The notes: generated by a model from the letters alone, not told the origin. A DNA stretch of 64,000 nucleotides from Tricholoma matsutake (GCA_026075535.2 AP026549.1:8246001-8310000); one strand, 5' to 3'. Counted from the first letter of the stretch, positions 24,401-35,000 are shown. Made by a program: numbers and translations.

Positions 24401-24704
24401 CCAGCTTGATGCATGGGTCTACCATGAAAACCAGGCATTCATGGCTGGGGTACAGGCAGCAACAGACCCCCATCTAGCTGCAGAATTATGTTGTTGTTAT
24501 GCCGAGCAACGACATGTGAATTCCATTCATTGTGTCCAAATCTCTGCTATCTACAGCTTGGATGGCTATACAGGCCCCGGGCATTTTGTATCTCCTCATT
24601 CCCAAGATGACAGAGACCCTGTAGTTGATGAGCAGCAGGATGAGGGCTTTGTTGATGAGGATGATGGAGCACAAGATGAGGTACTTTGGCTGGGGACTTT
24701 TTAG
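21403..24704 (+). pseudogene. KDZ transposase, broken
   Basis: Blocks match the KDZ transposase in order: helical N-terminus (LAAHAHQLIAEAGLEAG, ~21620); GYLSASPSQPAIAFTLEALE and FSVQAFIKVLCAIHN (22210-22350); GEPPLVPEWLHAMDGNNLMKR (22620-22680) with the first catalytic-type Asp in MDGN; a SGEL..YGLAMINEILN block; GYDIGCSQQ (23085-23110) with the second Asp; DAFHGHAHNRLCQ; and GLEDLAMCERIF. The C-terminal helical domain follows (VVQRLFEL, GYKMWKHISKAI, AAELCCCYAEQRHVNSIH), ending at 24704. Several TGA/TAG stops and indels break it. KDZ transposases are DDE enzymes characteristic of fungi such as mushrooms, and the identification is secure. Confidence 0.8.
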
Positions 24705-24759
24705 ACAATCTCACAATCAATTAGCCTTTCTATAATATATATTTCACTCTTCTACAACA

Positions 24760-25565
24760 AGGGCAACAAACAGAACTATGGGGAAAGGTTGAAACTGAGG
24801 GGATAGTCATTATCGTCATCAGAGGCAACAACGAGAACATGTTGATGTTGATGATGGCCATGGGATAGAATGATTGGCAGGTAGAGGACCGCATGGAATG
24901 TGTTGATGGGCCGGAGACAGGTCTTGAACAGTACCAGGCAAAGGAGCCGAGATAGATCCAAAATCTATTTTGAGATTTGCTGGGGGGGACATCGAGTGCC
25001 AATTAGCCTTTCCATAATGTATAATTCACTCTTACAACACGGGAAACAAAAGAACTATAGGGAAAGGTTGAAAACTGATGGAGATAGTCATGCTCATTGT
25101 TGGAGGCGACGATGAGAACACATTCATGTTGATGATGGCCATGGGATGGAATGATTGGAGATACCAGGCAAAGGAGCCAAGATAGATCCAAAGTCTATTT
25201 TAAGATTTGTTGGGGGGGATGTCGAGCGCATCGTGGAAGACAATGAGTGGCCACATTTGATGTGATGGGCGGGCACAAGGGTTGGAGATAAGGGCGGATG
25301 ATGTCAAACAGGGCACCCAAACAATATCAACGAGATTGTTCCCTGATCTATAATTGGAGCACATCTATTATTGTCCCTTATCTATGGGGTTATTCTGGAA
25401 CACTATTATCTACTGAAGGATGGGCAGTGGATATGATGAAGGGGACTGCTGAACAGTGGTTCAACCGCTGAACCACTGTAGATTAGCTGAACCTAGCTAA
25501 TTAGCTACACATCAGGCACCCCATCAGTCTAGCTAATTAGTAAGGTTGATGGTGACACACAGGTG
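24760..25565. repeat. Right terminal inverted repeat of the KDZ element
   Basis: Reverse complement of the left repeat, with two tandem units (about 24760-25010 and 25010-25230) and the unique outer part 25230-25565. It starts about 55 bp after the transposase stop. Confidence 0.8.
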
Positions 25566-25585
25566 ATGTTTGAGAGTATAAATGA

Positions 25586-25826
25586 CTACATGGCATAAGT
25601 GGTAGAGTGTGCATACTTTATGGTCATGTGACATATAGTGCAAAAGGTCTGGGGTTCAAACCTGGCTCATACCACATTATTTTGTGGGCACTTGATGGGT
25701 GAAAATTTAAATCAATCATGCCAAGTCTGAGTCTACTTGGAATTGTAAAGTTCACTTGAATTCCACTGGAATCCACTGGACTCCAGTCAGTCTGATCAGA
25801 ATAGGTGGAGGAGTGTAAATTACAGA
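25586..25826 (+). repeat. tRNA-related SINE, copy 1
   Basis: A Pol III-type promoter is visible. The A box TGGCATAAGTGG is at 25591-25602 and the B box GGGTTCAAACC is at 25652-25662, about 60 bp apart. The body follows, then a 3' part with CACTGGACTCCAGTCAGTCTG and the end GGTGGAGGAGTGTAAA. It cannot be a working tRNA because no acceptor stem or anticodon arm folds. It lies directly between the KDZ end and a gypsy fragment. Confidence 0.65.
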
Positions 25827-25829
25827 CTA

Positions 25830-26978
25830 ATACCAGCATTGCACATAGTCCATGGTATGTTGTGGTCCAAAGTGGCCCACCACTTGGTGGGCTTGTTCAA
25901 GTATTCTTCAACAGAGCATTGTGTCATTCAAGCTTGCATCTGGAATGCATACAATGTCCTACCTTTATTTTTGCCCCAAATGAACCCGTCACACTCCCTG
26001 AATGTGGGGTGTATTTTTATCTTTTCCTTTAATTTTTTAAACCAACAATCCATGAGGTATCCCTCATGAATACTATCCTCCAATGTATCCATATGAGATA
26101 GTGATTCACAAAGGTCTGTCCCCTTTGTTCTTGACTCAAAAATTGTGGGGCCATCCTCCATTTGTCCACCTTCTAGTGGATCCCTAGGCTCTTCCATACT
26201 GGCAGTCATATTCACTGCTAATGTGTCCCATTCTTGGATGTGTTCCCTTAGTGTTCATAATTCTGTGACCACCTTGGCAGAGTTCATCCTTCGAACTCTT
26301 GACTCTATGATGCCCTCTTCGACTTCGAAGAGTCTCTCCCATAGGAGATCATCATGTTCTGGATCCAAGCAAACATCTGCATTCATGTAGTCATGTAACT
26401 CTGGCACCTCTGTCCAGTAGTCATGCTCGTAGTATCACAATAGTGCATCCACTACCTTATTCAAGGTTCCTTTGATGTACCATATGTCAAAGTCGAATCA
26501 GGCGAGGTAGTCCATCCACCTTGTCTGCCTACTGGAAGGATGTGGTTGCATCTTAAAGAATTCAAGGGCCTTGTGGTCTGTCACCACATGGATTCAATAC
26601 CCTAGGAGTTTGTCCTCTCATTTCAGGAGGGCTTCCAGTATAGCCAGTGTTTTGTGTTCAAACACTCAGTAGTTCCACTGGGCATCCATGAACTTTTGAG
26701 ACATGAACCCCGGTGGGTGACATGTCTGCCGAGTTTCACCTTGTCCATACATGGTGCCTACACCATAGACAGATGTGTTGCAGATGACCCATATGGGTTC
26801 ATCCTTCATAGGATCGATGGGATGTAATATAGGTGTCTGACAGCAGATGGATTTTATTATCTGAAAGCACTTTTTGTGCAGTGGCTTCCAATAGAATGGT
26901 GTTCCATTCATCATCATACCAGCCAAAGGGCTGGTATACACTGTAATATCTGGTAAAAAATGAGCCAGATATTCAGTA
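25830..26978 (-). mobile_element. Gypsy D fragment: RT tail, RNase H and start of integrase
   Basis: Reading the minus strand from 26978: YLAHFLPDITVYTSPLAGM and FYWKPLHKKCF (the RT/RNase H junction), ILHPIDPM, then RNase H motifs (LAILEALLKWEDKLLGY, VVTDHKALEFF, RWMDYLAWFDFDIWYIKG). A linker and the start of an integrase-like part follow (FIWGKNKGRTLYAF). Stops and missense changes are frequent, including a TGA before VFEHKT. The fragment has neither LTR nor gag. It is bounded on both sides by the 3' ends of SINE copies in opposite orientation. Confidence 0.7.
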
Positions 26979-27290
26979 CTTTACAGTCCCCCACCTGTCC
27001 CAGTGGACTCCGACCAGACTGACTGGAGTCCAATTGAACTACACTAAGTCATGTAGAGTTCAATCCCCCACTGGAGTCCAACTGGAGTCTGAGTGGAATA
27101 CATTTCAACCAAATGATAACTCAATTAGATACTGAGCTCAAAGGACTTTGGACTTGGTGAATTTCATAAAGTACCCACAAAATAAATGTGTGTAGTGCAG
27201 GAATTGAACTCAAAACCTCACAATCAGGAATCACATGGCAAACCAAACAAGTGTGGTCAACCACTTGAGCCACAGGAGACTTATTAGGAA
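26979..27290 (-). repeat. tRNA-related SINE, copy 2 (reverse)
   Basis: On the minus strand the A box TGGCTCAAGTGG is at about 27272-27261 and the B box GAGTTCAATTCC at about 27211-27200. The body runs to 26979 with the same 3' landmark (GGACTCCAGTCAGTCTG) and end (GGTGGGGGACTGTAAA) as copy 1. The tail abuts the gypsy D fragment exactly. Confidence 0.65.
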
Positions 27291-28010
27291 TCAATATAAG
27301 GTTTATTTATGACTCAACTTTTCATATTCTTCAAGGAGGCATTTTTCAAACAATTAAGATCAAAAAATTTTAATTAACCACATCCCTTGTGTAGGACATG
27401 AGGGAGTTGGTATAATATAATAATAAACAAAAGAAAACCCCTCTCGCATCTTGTGAGAGGGGGGGGATTACTACTATGTACATAAAAAATTAAACCCCTC
27501 ATGTTTGGTGCCAGGGGGGATTCATAAGTACTACAATATATATACCCCTCACATTCAGTGTGAGGGGGGGGGGCAGAGATAAATTTAAAATAATAAAGAC
27601 CACTCCCCAAGCAAAATGTGGGGGAGGGGGGGTTGGGGGATGTGGTGGGTGTCATCGCCCACCCTTCCTCACACACATCCATCACCATAGCAAGCCACAC
27701 CCATCATCCACCCTATGAGCAGTTGCTCATGTGCGTGGGGATGGGTGCCATGGTCATCTTATCCCTGGTGTGCCTGCCATCCACCCAACAAGCAGGTGCT
27801 CATTGGCATGGGCTCTCACCACCCATCCACTTTGCGAGCAGAGGCTTGCAGGCGTGGGGTGGGTGTGTTGTCAGCTTTGGGGGGTGCTGGTAGGTGTCAT
27901 CATCATCGTCGTCGTTGACTGCAGACACTCATGATCCACCCTATGAGCAGGGGCTCGCAGGCATGGGGTGGGTGTGTTGGGTTGACTCCTGTCCAGCTGT
28001 CATTACCAGT
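27291..28010. other. Region of G/C-run hairpins and related GC-rich repeats
   Basis: Between 27430 and 27640 four short hairpins follow one another: CCCCTC...GAGGGGGGG type arms with 8-14 base loops, separated by AT-rich spacers rich in ATAATA/AAATTA. From 27650 to 28000 a block with GAGCAG(T/G)(T/G)GCTC and GCAGGCATGGGGTGGGTGTGTTG recurs three times. No protein is recognisable. Confidence 0.5.
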
Positions 28011-28282
28011 AGAGTAGAACCTATAAAACAAAAGAAACAAGTTAGTTCGTTTATAAAAACAAAAAGCAAACAAAAAAAAAATTATGTAAGGCCGAAATGA
28101 CACAATCTGTGTCATTTGGGCCCACATTCCATCCAGTTGGGTGGTGGCATTGTTACCAGTAAATTATAACCTAGAAAACTAAAGAAACAGGTTAGTTAGC
28201 TTATACAAACAAAAAGCAAAAAAAAACTTATGTAGGGCCCAAACAATGTGATCTGCATTGTTTGGGCCTGCATTCCATCCAG
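28011..28282. repeat. ~130-bp tandem duplication
   Basis: Two copies (about 28011-28140 and 28148-28282) share AAGAAACA(A/G)GTTAGTT, an A-rich AAACAAAAAGCAAA run, a short imperfect inverted repeat around a CAAT(G/C)TG core with TTTGGGCC, and GCATTCCATCCAGTTGG-type ends. A TTTGGGCCC-containing relative occurs near 9262. Confidence 0.7.
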
Positions 28283-28292
28283 TTGGCTCATA

Positions 28293-28507
28293 CAGTGGCT
28301 CAAAAAACTGTCCCAATGTTTGCTTGTTTTGTAAAGATTGATCTGGTGAGCAATGCTGACATAAGCATAATGTTGGCGGAAATCAGACAAAGTACTATGA
28401 CATTATGGCTTTCAGAATATTCAACTTTTATGTGATTTGGATAAGAACCCATTGTTTAATAAGCAAAACAAAATGGTCACTCATTGGGACAGTTTTTTGA
28501 GCAGTTG
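28293..28507. mobile_element. Mariner-like MITE
   Basis: The left end CAGTGGCTCAAAAAACTGTC (28293) is mirrored at the right end (CATTGGGACAGTTTTTTGAGCAGTTG, ending 28507), with the CAGTGGCTCAAAAA signature of Tc1/mariner inverted repeats. TA precedes the left end as expected for a TA target. The right TA is not preserved. The 215-bp length leaves no room for a transposase. Confidence 0.6.
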
Positions 28508-29411
28508 TTTTTTTCTAGTCAATTACTTCAATTGACCCCATTCTGCCTTGATACCTGCCCTAATACTGTTGGGGATATTTTAAGATGTTGGGAGACCTCT
28601 GGCATAATTTTACCCTACTTCACTACTACACCTTTTACCATTCAGGCATTGATTTTGATGATATCATGAATTTTCAGAATTGGCATTTCAGGTGTTTTCA
28701 TAGATATTATAGGGGGTTTAGATGATTGAATTGAACAAACCGGAATAGTACTTCAATATCATTATCTTCAAAGCAACATTTTACTTGCTTATATATATGC
28801 TTGCTGCTGTCACACTGCTAAAAATATCACCTGGTCTTCAGGATTGCCAAATTTTAAAAGTGTTCTATGTTTTTTTCCCTAAAAACTTTGCAACACTGCA
28901 TAGTATATATTCCCCCCTAACCCTTTAAAAGTGTTTTCATACTGGGCCATTCTATATCACAGCTATATTATGTGGAATAATCACAGAACACATACTCATA
29001 ATTTGAATGGCTTGAGTAATTCAAAGGGAGATGGTCAGAGATCTTAGAGTTGGCTGAGTACCCTTAACCAATTTATCTTTCATAGTTTGATAAATATTTT
29101 CAGACTTTTTAGAATCTGTTTTCCTAAGTTACTGATGTACATGGCTAATATGAGAACAATGCAACTACAAATATGCTGTAACATGCATTTATCTCACATG
29201 AAATTACATAGTTGAGGTCATGGACACTTGGAAAGAAATAACCTTTGTAAGAAATAACAGTTTTTTAAAGAAGAAAGTGGAGAAATATGTTGAAATATTG
29301 AAATCAAAAGTGATTGTGCAGTGTTTATAGTGACATTATAACCTTAAACAGATATTCTGGCATACAGAATGGTGGAGTAAGGATGATGGAATTCAAGTAC
29401 TCTTTGAATTG
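28508..29411. other. AT-rich DNA without recognisable genes
   Basis: No coding signal or clear repeat was found in these 900 bp. Confidence 0.4.
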
Positions 29412-29680
29412 AATGCCATCAGTCTAGCTAATTAGTAAGGTTGATGGTGACACACAGGTGATGTTTGAGAATATAAATGATATATTCTGATAAAATAAGT
29501 TAATTGGTTTTTGATTATAACAGTAATAAATAGATATAATGTTTCATAAAATGAATGACTACTTGGCTAAGGTTGGCTTAGGTGGTAGAGTGTGCATGTG
29601 TTATGGTCATGTGATCTATTATACAAGAGGTTGTGGCTTCAAATCTTGCTTATACCACATTATTTTGTGAAGAATACCAC
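29412..29680 (+). repeat. Copy of the KDZ right edge plus SINE head
   Basis: This repeats 25522-25690: the inner 44 bp of the KDZ end, its outer flank (ATGTTTGAGA(G/A)TATAAATGA), and a SINE head with A box near 29574 and B box near 29634. About 73 extra AT-rich bp (29480-29552) are inserted between flank and SINE. The shared flank shows that the two loci derive from one ancestral sequence. Confidence 0.65.
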
Positions 29681-29689
29681 ATCCACAGC

Positions 29690-30720
29690 ACAGATCAGCC
29701 AATGAACTCATGTTTTGACTTGTAGCTAATGGCTGCTTGTAACTAGTTACACTATTGGTTATGGGATTGAGACATCCAGCCACGGTTTTGAATTGTGGCT
29801 GATGATTGCTTGTAACTAGTTACATTGTTGGTCATGGGCCATAAACTCACAAAATACAGCCAGACAGTTGAATTGTAACTAATCATTGCACTGCTACTCA
29901 CTAGTTACACTGTCCAGGGAACAGACTGGCCACCACCAAGTTATTGACCAACTACTTGACACTGTAAAGGCTAACCCCAACACAGAATTATTGAAAAATT
30001 GCCTCTCACACCTATACCTGCTTCTTTCAATCAATTATTAACAAATGTTCTCCTGGTCAATACAAAGATATCTTGGGGTCTATGAGTTCATCTCAATGTT
30101 CTCTACTCAAAAAAATTGCTCTGTAATTATCAATTGAAAAAATGTGGCCAGAGTTTGATCTTGCATTATTGAATTCCCTAATTATTAATTTGAAAAAATG
30201 CAGCCGATGTTTTGAATTGGAGCTAATCATTACTATGCCATAAACTCGGCCAGACAGTGAATTTTTATAATAATTGCACTGCTAGTGACTAGTTACACTT
30301 TAAGTGGAACACCAACCAGTCACCAAGAGTTTCGGCTTCCAACACTTCTTGACTGTCAACACATTACAGGCATACCTGCTCCTTTCAATGAGTTATTAAC
30401 AAATGTTCTATACTTAGGAAAATTGCCCTCTAATTATTAATTGAAAAAAATGTGGCCAGAGTCTTGAACTACTATTGATCATCTAACTGAGTTGAATCAC
30501 TTAGTCATGACTCATGAATTCAAAAAATTGCAGCTGGAAATTTGAATTGTAAATGCTAGTAGTCAAGTAGTTGAAAAGCTTGGCCATGAATTCAAAAAGT
30601 GGCCAAAGTTTTGAATTGTGAGTAATCAGCTTCTGCCAGTGCAACTAGTCAAGTAGCCACAGTGAATTCAAAAAAAGTGGCCAAAGTTTTGAATTGAAAT
30701 CATGGCAAGGGGTGGCATGA
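29690..30720. repeat. Diverged long tandem repeat (~350-bp period)
   Basis: Blocks recur in order. TTGAATTGT-(A/G)-CTAAT-CATTGC...ACTAGTTACACT is seen near 29795, 29870, 30215-30300 and 30545. TTTCAAT-(C/G)-A-(A/G)-TTATTAACAAATGTTCT is seen at about 30030 and 30385. AATTGAAAAAATGTGGCCAGAGT is seen near 30130 and 30440. The GCCAAAGTTTTGAATTG phrase occurs in the last part. It looks like an old satellite or tandemly repeated element; no coding is present. Confidence 0.6.
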
Positions 30721-30811
30721 ACACCTGCAATAGGACCCCTTAGAAAACATATCACCTGACCATCTGAATCACATGTACATTGGCTTAAGCATATAGATTA
30801 TCAGCCGCATC

Positions 30812-31138
30812 TTATCGTCGATACAATTGGAATCTAATCAAGATACATTGTATTCGAGTTTGAGTCCTTCCAAGTATGCTGACTCGTTCTCTGCCTCTTG
30901 TGCTTTCCAATGTCCTGGCCAACTTGCCCAATCCAATTGACGTATTCTTTCCTAATCCCTGTCGCTTCTTCTTCGAAGGATTTTCATTTTCCTTAGTGGC
31001 TCGCTTCTTCCCAGCTGATTTGTTTTGCTTTGTATTGCAGGTGGTGCATGTTTTCAAATATTGGAGATTGAGTTTACAGTAAAAATCAGTTTGTGCACCA
31101 CGAAACGAGCACCGCAAGCACCTAATGAGGTCTGCCAT
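30812..31138 (-). CDS. Small CX2C...CX2C zinc-finger protein, intact ORF
   Basis: The ATG at 31138 opens 108 codons without a stop. The N-terminus carries two Cys pairs (RCLRC at residues 6-10 and TCTTC near residues 32-36), with another Cys between them, a likely single zinc site. A strongly basic middle follows (KSAGKKRATKENENPSKKKR), fitting nuclear localisation or nucleic-acid binding, then a Gly/Arg-rich part. Short CX2C proteins with basic tails are common near mushroom transposons, but I cannot name this one. It is one of very few unbroken frames outside the young elements. It may be the first exon of a longer gene, as no domain occupies the C-terminal half. Confidence 0.4.
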   Translation of the reverse strand: MADLIRCLRCSFRGAQTDFYCKLNLQYLKTCTTCNTKQNKSAGKKRATKENENPSKKKRQGLGKNTSIGLGKLARTLESTRGRERVSILGRTQTRIQCILIRFQLYRR

Positions 31139-31532
31139 GAGTGGAGGGGATTATGGAGCTAGTAATTTACAATATCTATCTATGTGTTTCTACTGGAGTC
31201 CACCAGACAAACAATGGGTCTCTTGATGTGCTGGGCCATCGTCACGACATCGATAGAGATAAGATTAGTGTCCATACATGTGACATAATATTTCATGTGA
31301 TCTGTTTTCTATGGGGTCCTATTGCCCGAAACGGTGGCATGTGTTCCTGATGCCGAAAATCTTGGTCTCAGGAAGATAAACTTTCCATTTTGACTTTTGA
31401 CAGATGTGTGGCATATGGCATTGCATATTAACTGTTGTCTTGCATTGTTGTTTCACTAATGGTGTAGCACTCATGTTTTATGATGCCCCAAGGCTGATGT
31501 TTTTGGTGTCGGGGTGGCATGTGGTCCCAAAG
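31139..31532. other. Flank of the retroelement nest
   Basis: No gene is recognised. This is the left flank of the gypsy C LTR. The five bases before it (CAAAG, 31528-31532) would be its target duplication, but the other end of gypsy C is missing. Confidence 0.4.
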
Positions 31533-31648
31533 TGTAAGGGCAACCTCAATCAGTGCGAATGTCACACAATACTTGCAAGTGAAAATCAAAGAGAAAAGTC
31601 TAAGGTTTCCAATGCAAGGTGTGTGACTATATAAAATACCATGGGATG
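31533..31648 (-). mobile_element. Gypsy C 3' LTR, distal part (split by gypsy A)
   Basis: It begins TGTAAGGGCAACCTC, nearly the gypsy A LTR start, and contains a TATA box on the minus strand (TTTTATATAG, 31627-31636). The sequence predicted to start the RNA, AGACTTTTCTC, lies about 32 bp downstream. The last five bases GGATG (31644-31648) are duplicated at 54784-54788, where the LTR resumes. The two halves sum to about 420 bp, close to the 425 bp of the gypsy A LTR. Confidence 0.75.
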
Positions 31649-32073
31649 TATAAGGGCAACCTCAGCCTCTAGCAAAGGGAAATCCGAAGTTAAAATTATA
31701 CTACATATTACAGGGATTGGGGATGCACCTAGCAAAGGGAAATCCGAAGAGAAAACTCTAAGGATCCCTTTGCCGATGCCCAGTATATGTGAAGACGACA
31801 AAAATCAAATAATAACCTAAAAATAGAAAAGGCAGAGATAGGCAGATCAAGGCTGCCAAATGACATCATACCAAGGGGTAGATGTCGGAAGGGGTACTCC
31901 GCCTCTAAATATAAAACTGTCAACATGCACAAACATGATAGAAAGGGAAATTAGTAATAAAATCCAGAAAAATCATAGAAAATGAAGAATAGAAGGAAAT
32001 AAAGTGAGGAAAAATATAGAATGAACGTAAAAAATAGGAGAAACACACAGGGCACCCTCCTAGTCCCCTTACA
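31649..32073 (-). repeat. Gypsy A 3' LTR
   Basis: 425 bp, TATAAGGGC...CCCCTTACA as written on the plus strand. The outer TG/CA pair is TA on one side in both copies. It contains AGAAAACTCT at 31750-31759, the complement partner of the primer-binding site. Confidence 0.9.
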
Positions 32074-32086
32074 TCACCCCCTCTCT
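32074..32086 (-). promoter_or_regulatory. Gypsy A polypurine tract
   Basis: On the minus strand AGAGAGGGGGTGA abuts the 3' LTR start (TGTAAGGGG). This is the usual plus-strand DNA primer position. Confidence 0.8.
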
Positions 32087-35000
32087 AAGATGCATCACCC
32101 CGATGCATTCGAAATTGCATATGACCAAAGTCTGTGACTTGAATGCGACGCGGTGCAGCAGTGTGCCGTTGGTGGAATTCCTTGACTAACCGAGGGGCAT
32201 TCATGTCAGACTCTTCAACCCATGAGTTCTCCTCATACCCATAACCCTTCCAATGCACCAAATACTGGAGTTTTCCTCGACACAACCAGCTGTCCAAGAT
32301 TGACTCGACTTCATATTGGGGTTCTCCCTCAATCACTGTAGGTGGTGGTGGTGGATGTGAATGGTGTCCTGGGAATGGATCTGGGGGAGCTGGAAGGAGT
32401 TTGACGACATGGAAGACTGGGTGGAGTCTGGACATGGAGGCTGGGAGGCATAGACAATAGGCATGCATTCCAACACACTTGACTCTGGGGAAAGGTCCCA
32501 GGAAGCAATGAGTGAGTTTCTTGGATGGACGCATAGTGGAGATGTCACTGGAATCAAGATAAACTCGATCACCAACCTTGTACTGAGGGGTCGGAGAATG
32601 GTGTTGGTTGTAAAAGCATGCCATGTCATCCTTCGCCTTCGCTAAGGCTGCCTTTGCCTCCTCCAAGCTATCCTGCATGCTTTCTGTGAACTTATTCACC
32701 GTCTCGATGTGTGAAGGAGTTTGGCGAGGTTCAAATCCCATGCGTGGATGTTGTCCAGTGTCTAAGAGGAAAGGGGTCTGCTGAGTGGAAGCATGGACAT
32801 GGTTGTTGTATCCGAACTCAGCCAAGGGGAGAAGATCGTCCAAATTGTCCTGGCATTCAGTGACAAAGATGCGGATGTACTGCTCCAGTTCCTGGTTGAC
32901 TCGCTCAGTCTGTCCGTTGGTTTGTGGGTGATAAGCGGTCGAAGCAAGGAGTTTGATTCCCAGGAGTCAGTACAGCTCACGAGTGAACTCTGCCATGAAC
33001 TGAGGGCCACGATCAGAGAGGAAAGCACCAGGAAGTCCATGCAATTTCCACACATGGTGGAGGTAGAGTCGGGCGGCACCCAGGGCACTGACAATGGTGT
33101 GAGTGGGAATAAAGTGAGCGCGTTTTCCCACTGAATCAACTGTGCACATCACCGCATCAAACCCATTCGACTCTGGCAACTCCACCACAAAGTCGACACT
33201 GACAACATCCCAACGACTCTCTGGAACAGGAAGAGGGTGTAGCTCGCCAATGGGTTTGCAACAAGGAATCTTGGTGCGCAAGCAAAGGTCACAAGTGCAA
33301 CAATACTGACCAATGAGCCGTGACATTTGTGGCCACCAATAATTCTGTGAGGTGAGCTCCAAGGTCTTCCAGCATCCAGGATGACCAGCAATCTGTGAGT
33401 CATGGTGTTGGGATATGATGCACCGGTGAAGGTCTGGGTCATTGGGGACGTAGATGTGATCCCTGAAATACAACAAGTCCTCTTTTTCAGCCCACTCTGC
33501 CGCATGCAAAGAAAGGGTGGATCCCTTCCTCAGTTCTTTAACAGCTCAGGCAACAACATCCTCATGTAAACCACTATGGTTTGTGCGACGAATGTCATGT
33601 AGGATGTCCCGCTCTTTGCCCTGGGGTGCGATGCCTTCCAGTGCTCAAATGGTGAACAGGTCTGGCTGCAACAATACAATGTTTTGGTTGTCATTGCTGC
33701 CATCCCCATGGTCTGCATGTTGGGAGAGGGCATTGGTCTTCCCCATGCTGCGACCCGGATGGTGGTGCAAGGAGAAGTCGAATCTGGATAGATACAGGGA
33801 CCAACGAGCTTGACAATGGTTCAATTTCTTGGCTGTCATAAAGTACTCGAGATTCTTGTGATCTGTCCAAATTTCCACCTTGTGTTGGGCACCCTCGAGG
33901 AAGTGTCGCCACTCCTCAAGCGCATGCATTATTGCCAACATCTCCTTGTCATGGATCTCATAATTTCGCTCTACAGCACTAAGGCTTTTGGAGTAGAATG
34001 CAACAGGATGCCACTTCTGGTCCTCTGGAGACTGCTGAGACAACATGGTGCCCATCGCAAAGTCAGAACTGTCAGCTTCTACACGAAAAGGATGTGAATG
34101 GTCAGCAAAGGTAAGAATGGGAGCAGAAGTGACCATCTCCTTAAGCTTTTTGAATGCCTCCTGTTGTGTATTATCCCACCTCCATGCCTCCTTTCCTGTC
34201 AAGTCAAACAGTGGTCGTGCATGATGTGAGAAATCCTTGATAAAACGCCGATAGAAATTGATGAAGCCCAGGAAGGACTGCACCTCTTTCTTGTTTGTGG
34301 GCATTGGCCAAGCTGTGACCCCATTCACCTTGATAGGATCCATCTCCACCTGACCCTCTGAGATAATCAGGCCGAGGTACTCAATCTTGGTCTTCTCAAA
34401 CTTGCACTTGTCCTGACAAAGGTAGAGTTTGTACTGTCGAAGCCGTTCTAGGACAAGGCGCATGATGTGATGGTGCTCTTCAACCGTGCAAGTGAAGATG
34501 AGGATGTCATTGAGATAGATGCAGACAACACCTTCTAGGATGAGGTCATGGAAAATTTCGTTCATCATGGTCTGAAAGGTGGCAGGACTATTAGTAAGGC
34601 CAAAGAACATGACAAGCGGTTCAAAAAGACCACGGTTGGTACAAAAGGCTGCCTTCCACTCATCTCCCTCCTTTATCCTCACATTATTGTAGCCCCAATG
34701 GACGTCGAGCTTGGTGAAGTATTGGGCTCCATGGAGCTGGTTCACGAGTTCGGAGATGAGAGGTAATGGGTAGCGATTTTTGACCGTGATGTCATTGAGC
34801 CTTCTGTAGTCTTGAACTGGTCGAAGTGAGCCATCCTTCTTCTTGACAAAGAAAAAGGGAGAGGCCATGGGTGACTTCAATGGTCAAATATGTCCAGAGG
34901 CCAGGTGCTCGTCGATGAACTGGTCAAGCTGTCACTGTTCTTCAGGAGAGAGAGGATAGACCTTGCAGGATGAAGGGGTTGCACTGGGGGTGAGTTCAAT

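Larger units (their letters stand above)
17475..25565 (+). mobile_element. KDZ-superfamily DNA transposon with long inverted repeats
   Basis: The element begins CACCTGTGTGTCACCATC at 17475 and ends with its reverse complement at 25565, 8.1 kb apart. Long terminal inverted repeats run about 750 bp (left) and 800 bp (right). Inside are a plus-strand KDZ transposase (21403-24704), a plus-strand Ser/Asp-rich ORF upstream of it, and a minus-strand partner gene (18435-20373). All are broken, so the copy is inactive. The 8-bp flanks (TACACCAG and ATGTTTGA) do not match, so no target duplication supports these exact ends. Confidence 0.75.

Noticed and set aside
25586..25665. tRNA gene
   Set aside because: A and B boxes are present, but the arms do not fold and a long body with a repeated tail follows; related copies occur nearby. 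A SINE fits better.
31649..32073. The 425-bp repeat pair as a simple duplicated locus
   Set aside because: The 5-bp duplication, primer-binding site and polypurine tract at the right places identify them as LTRs.
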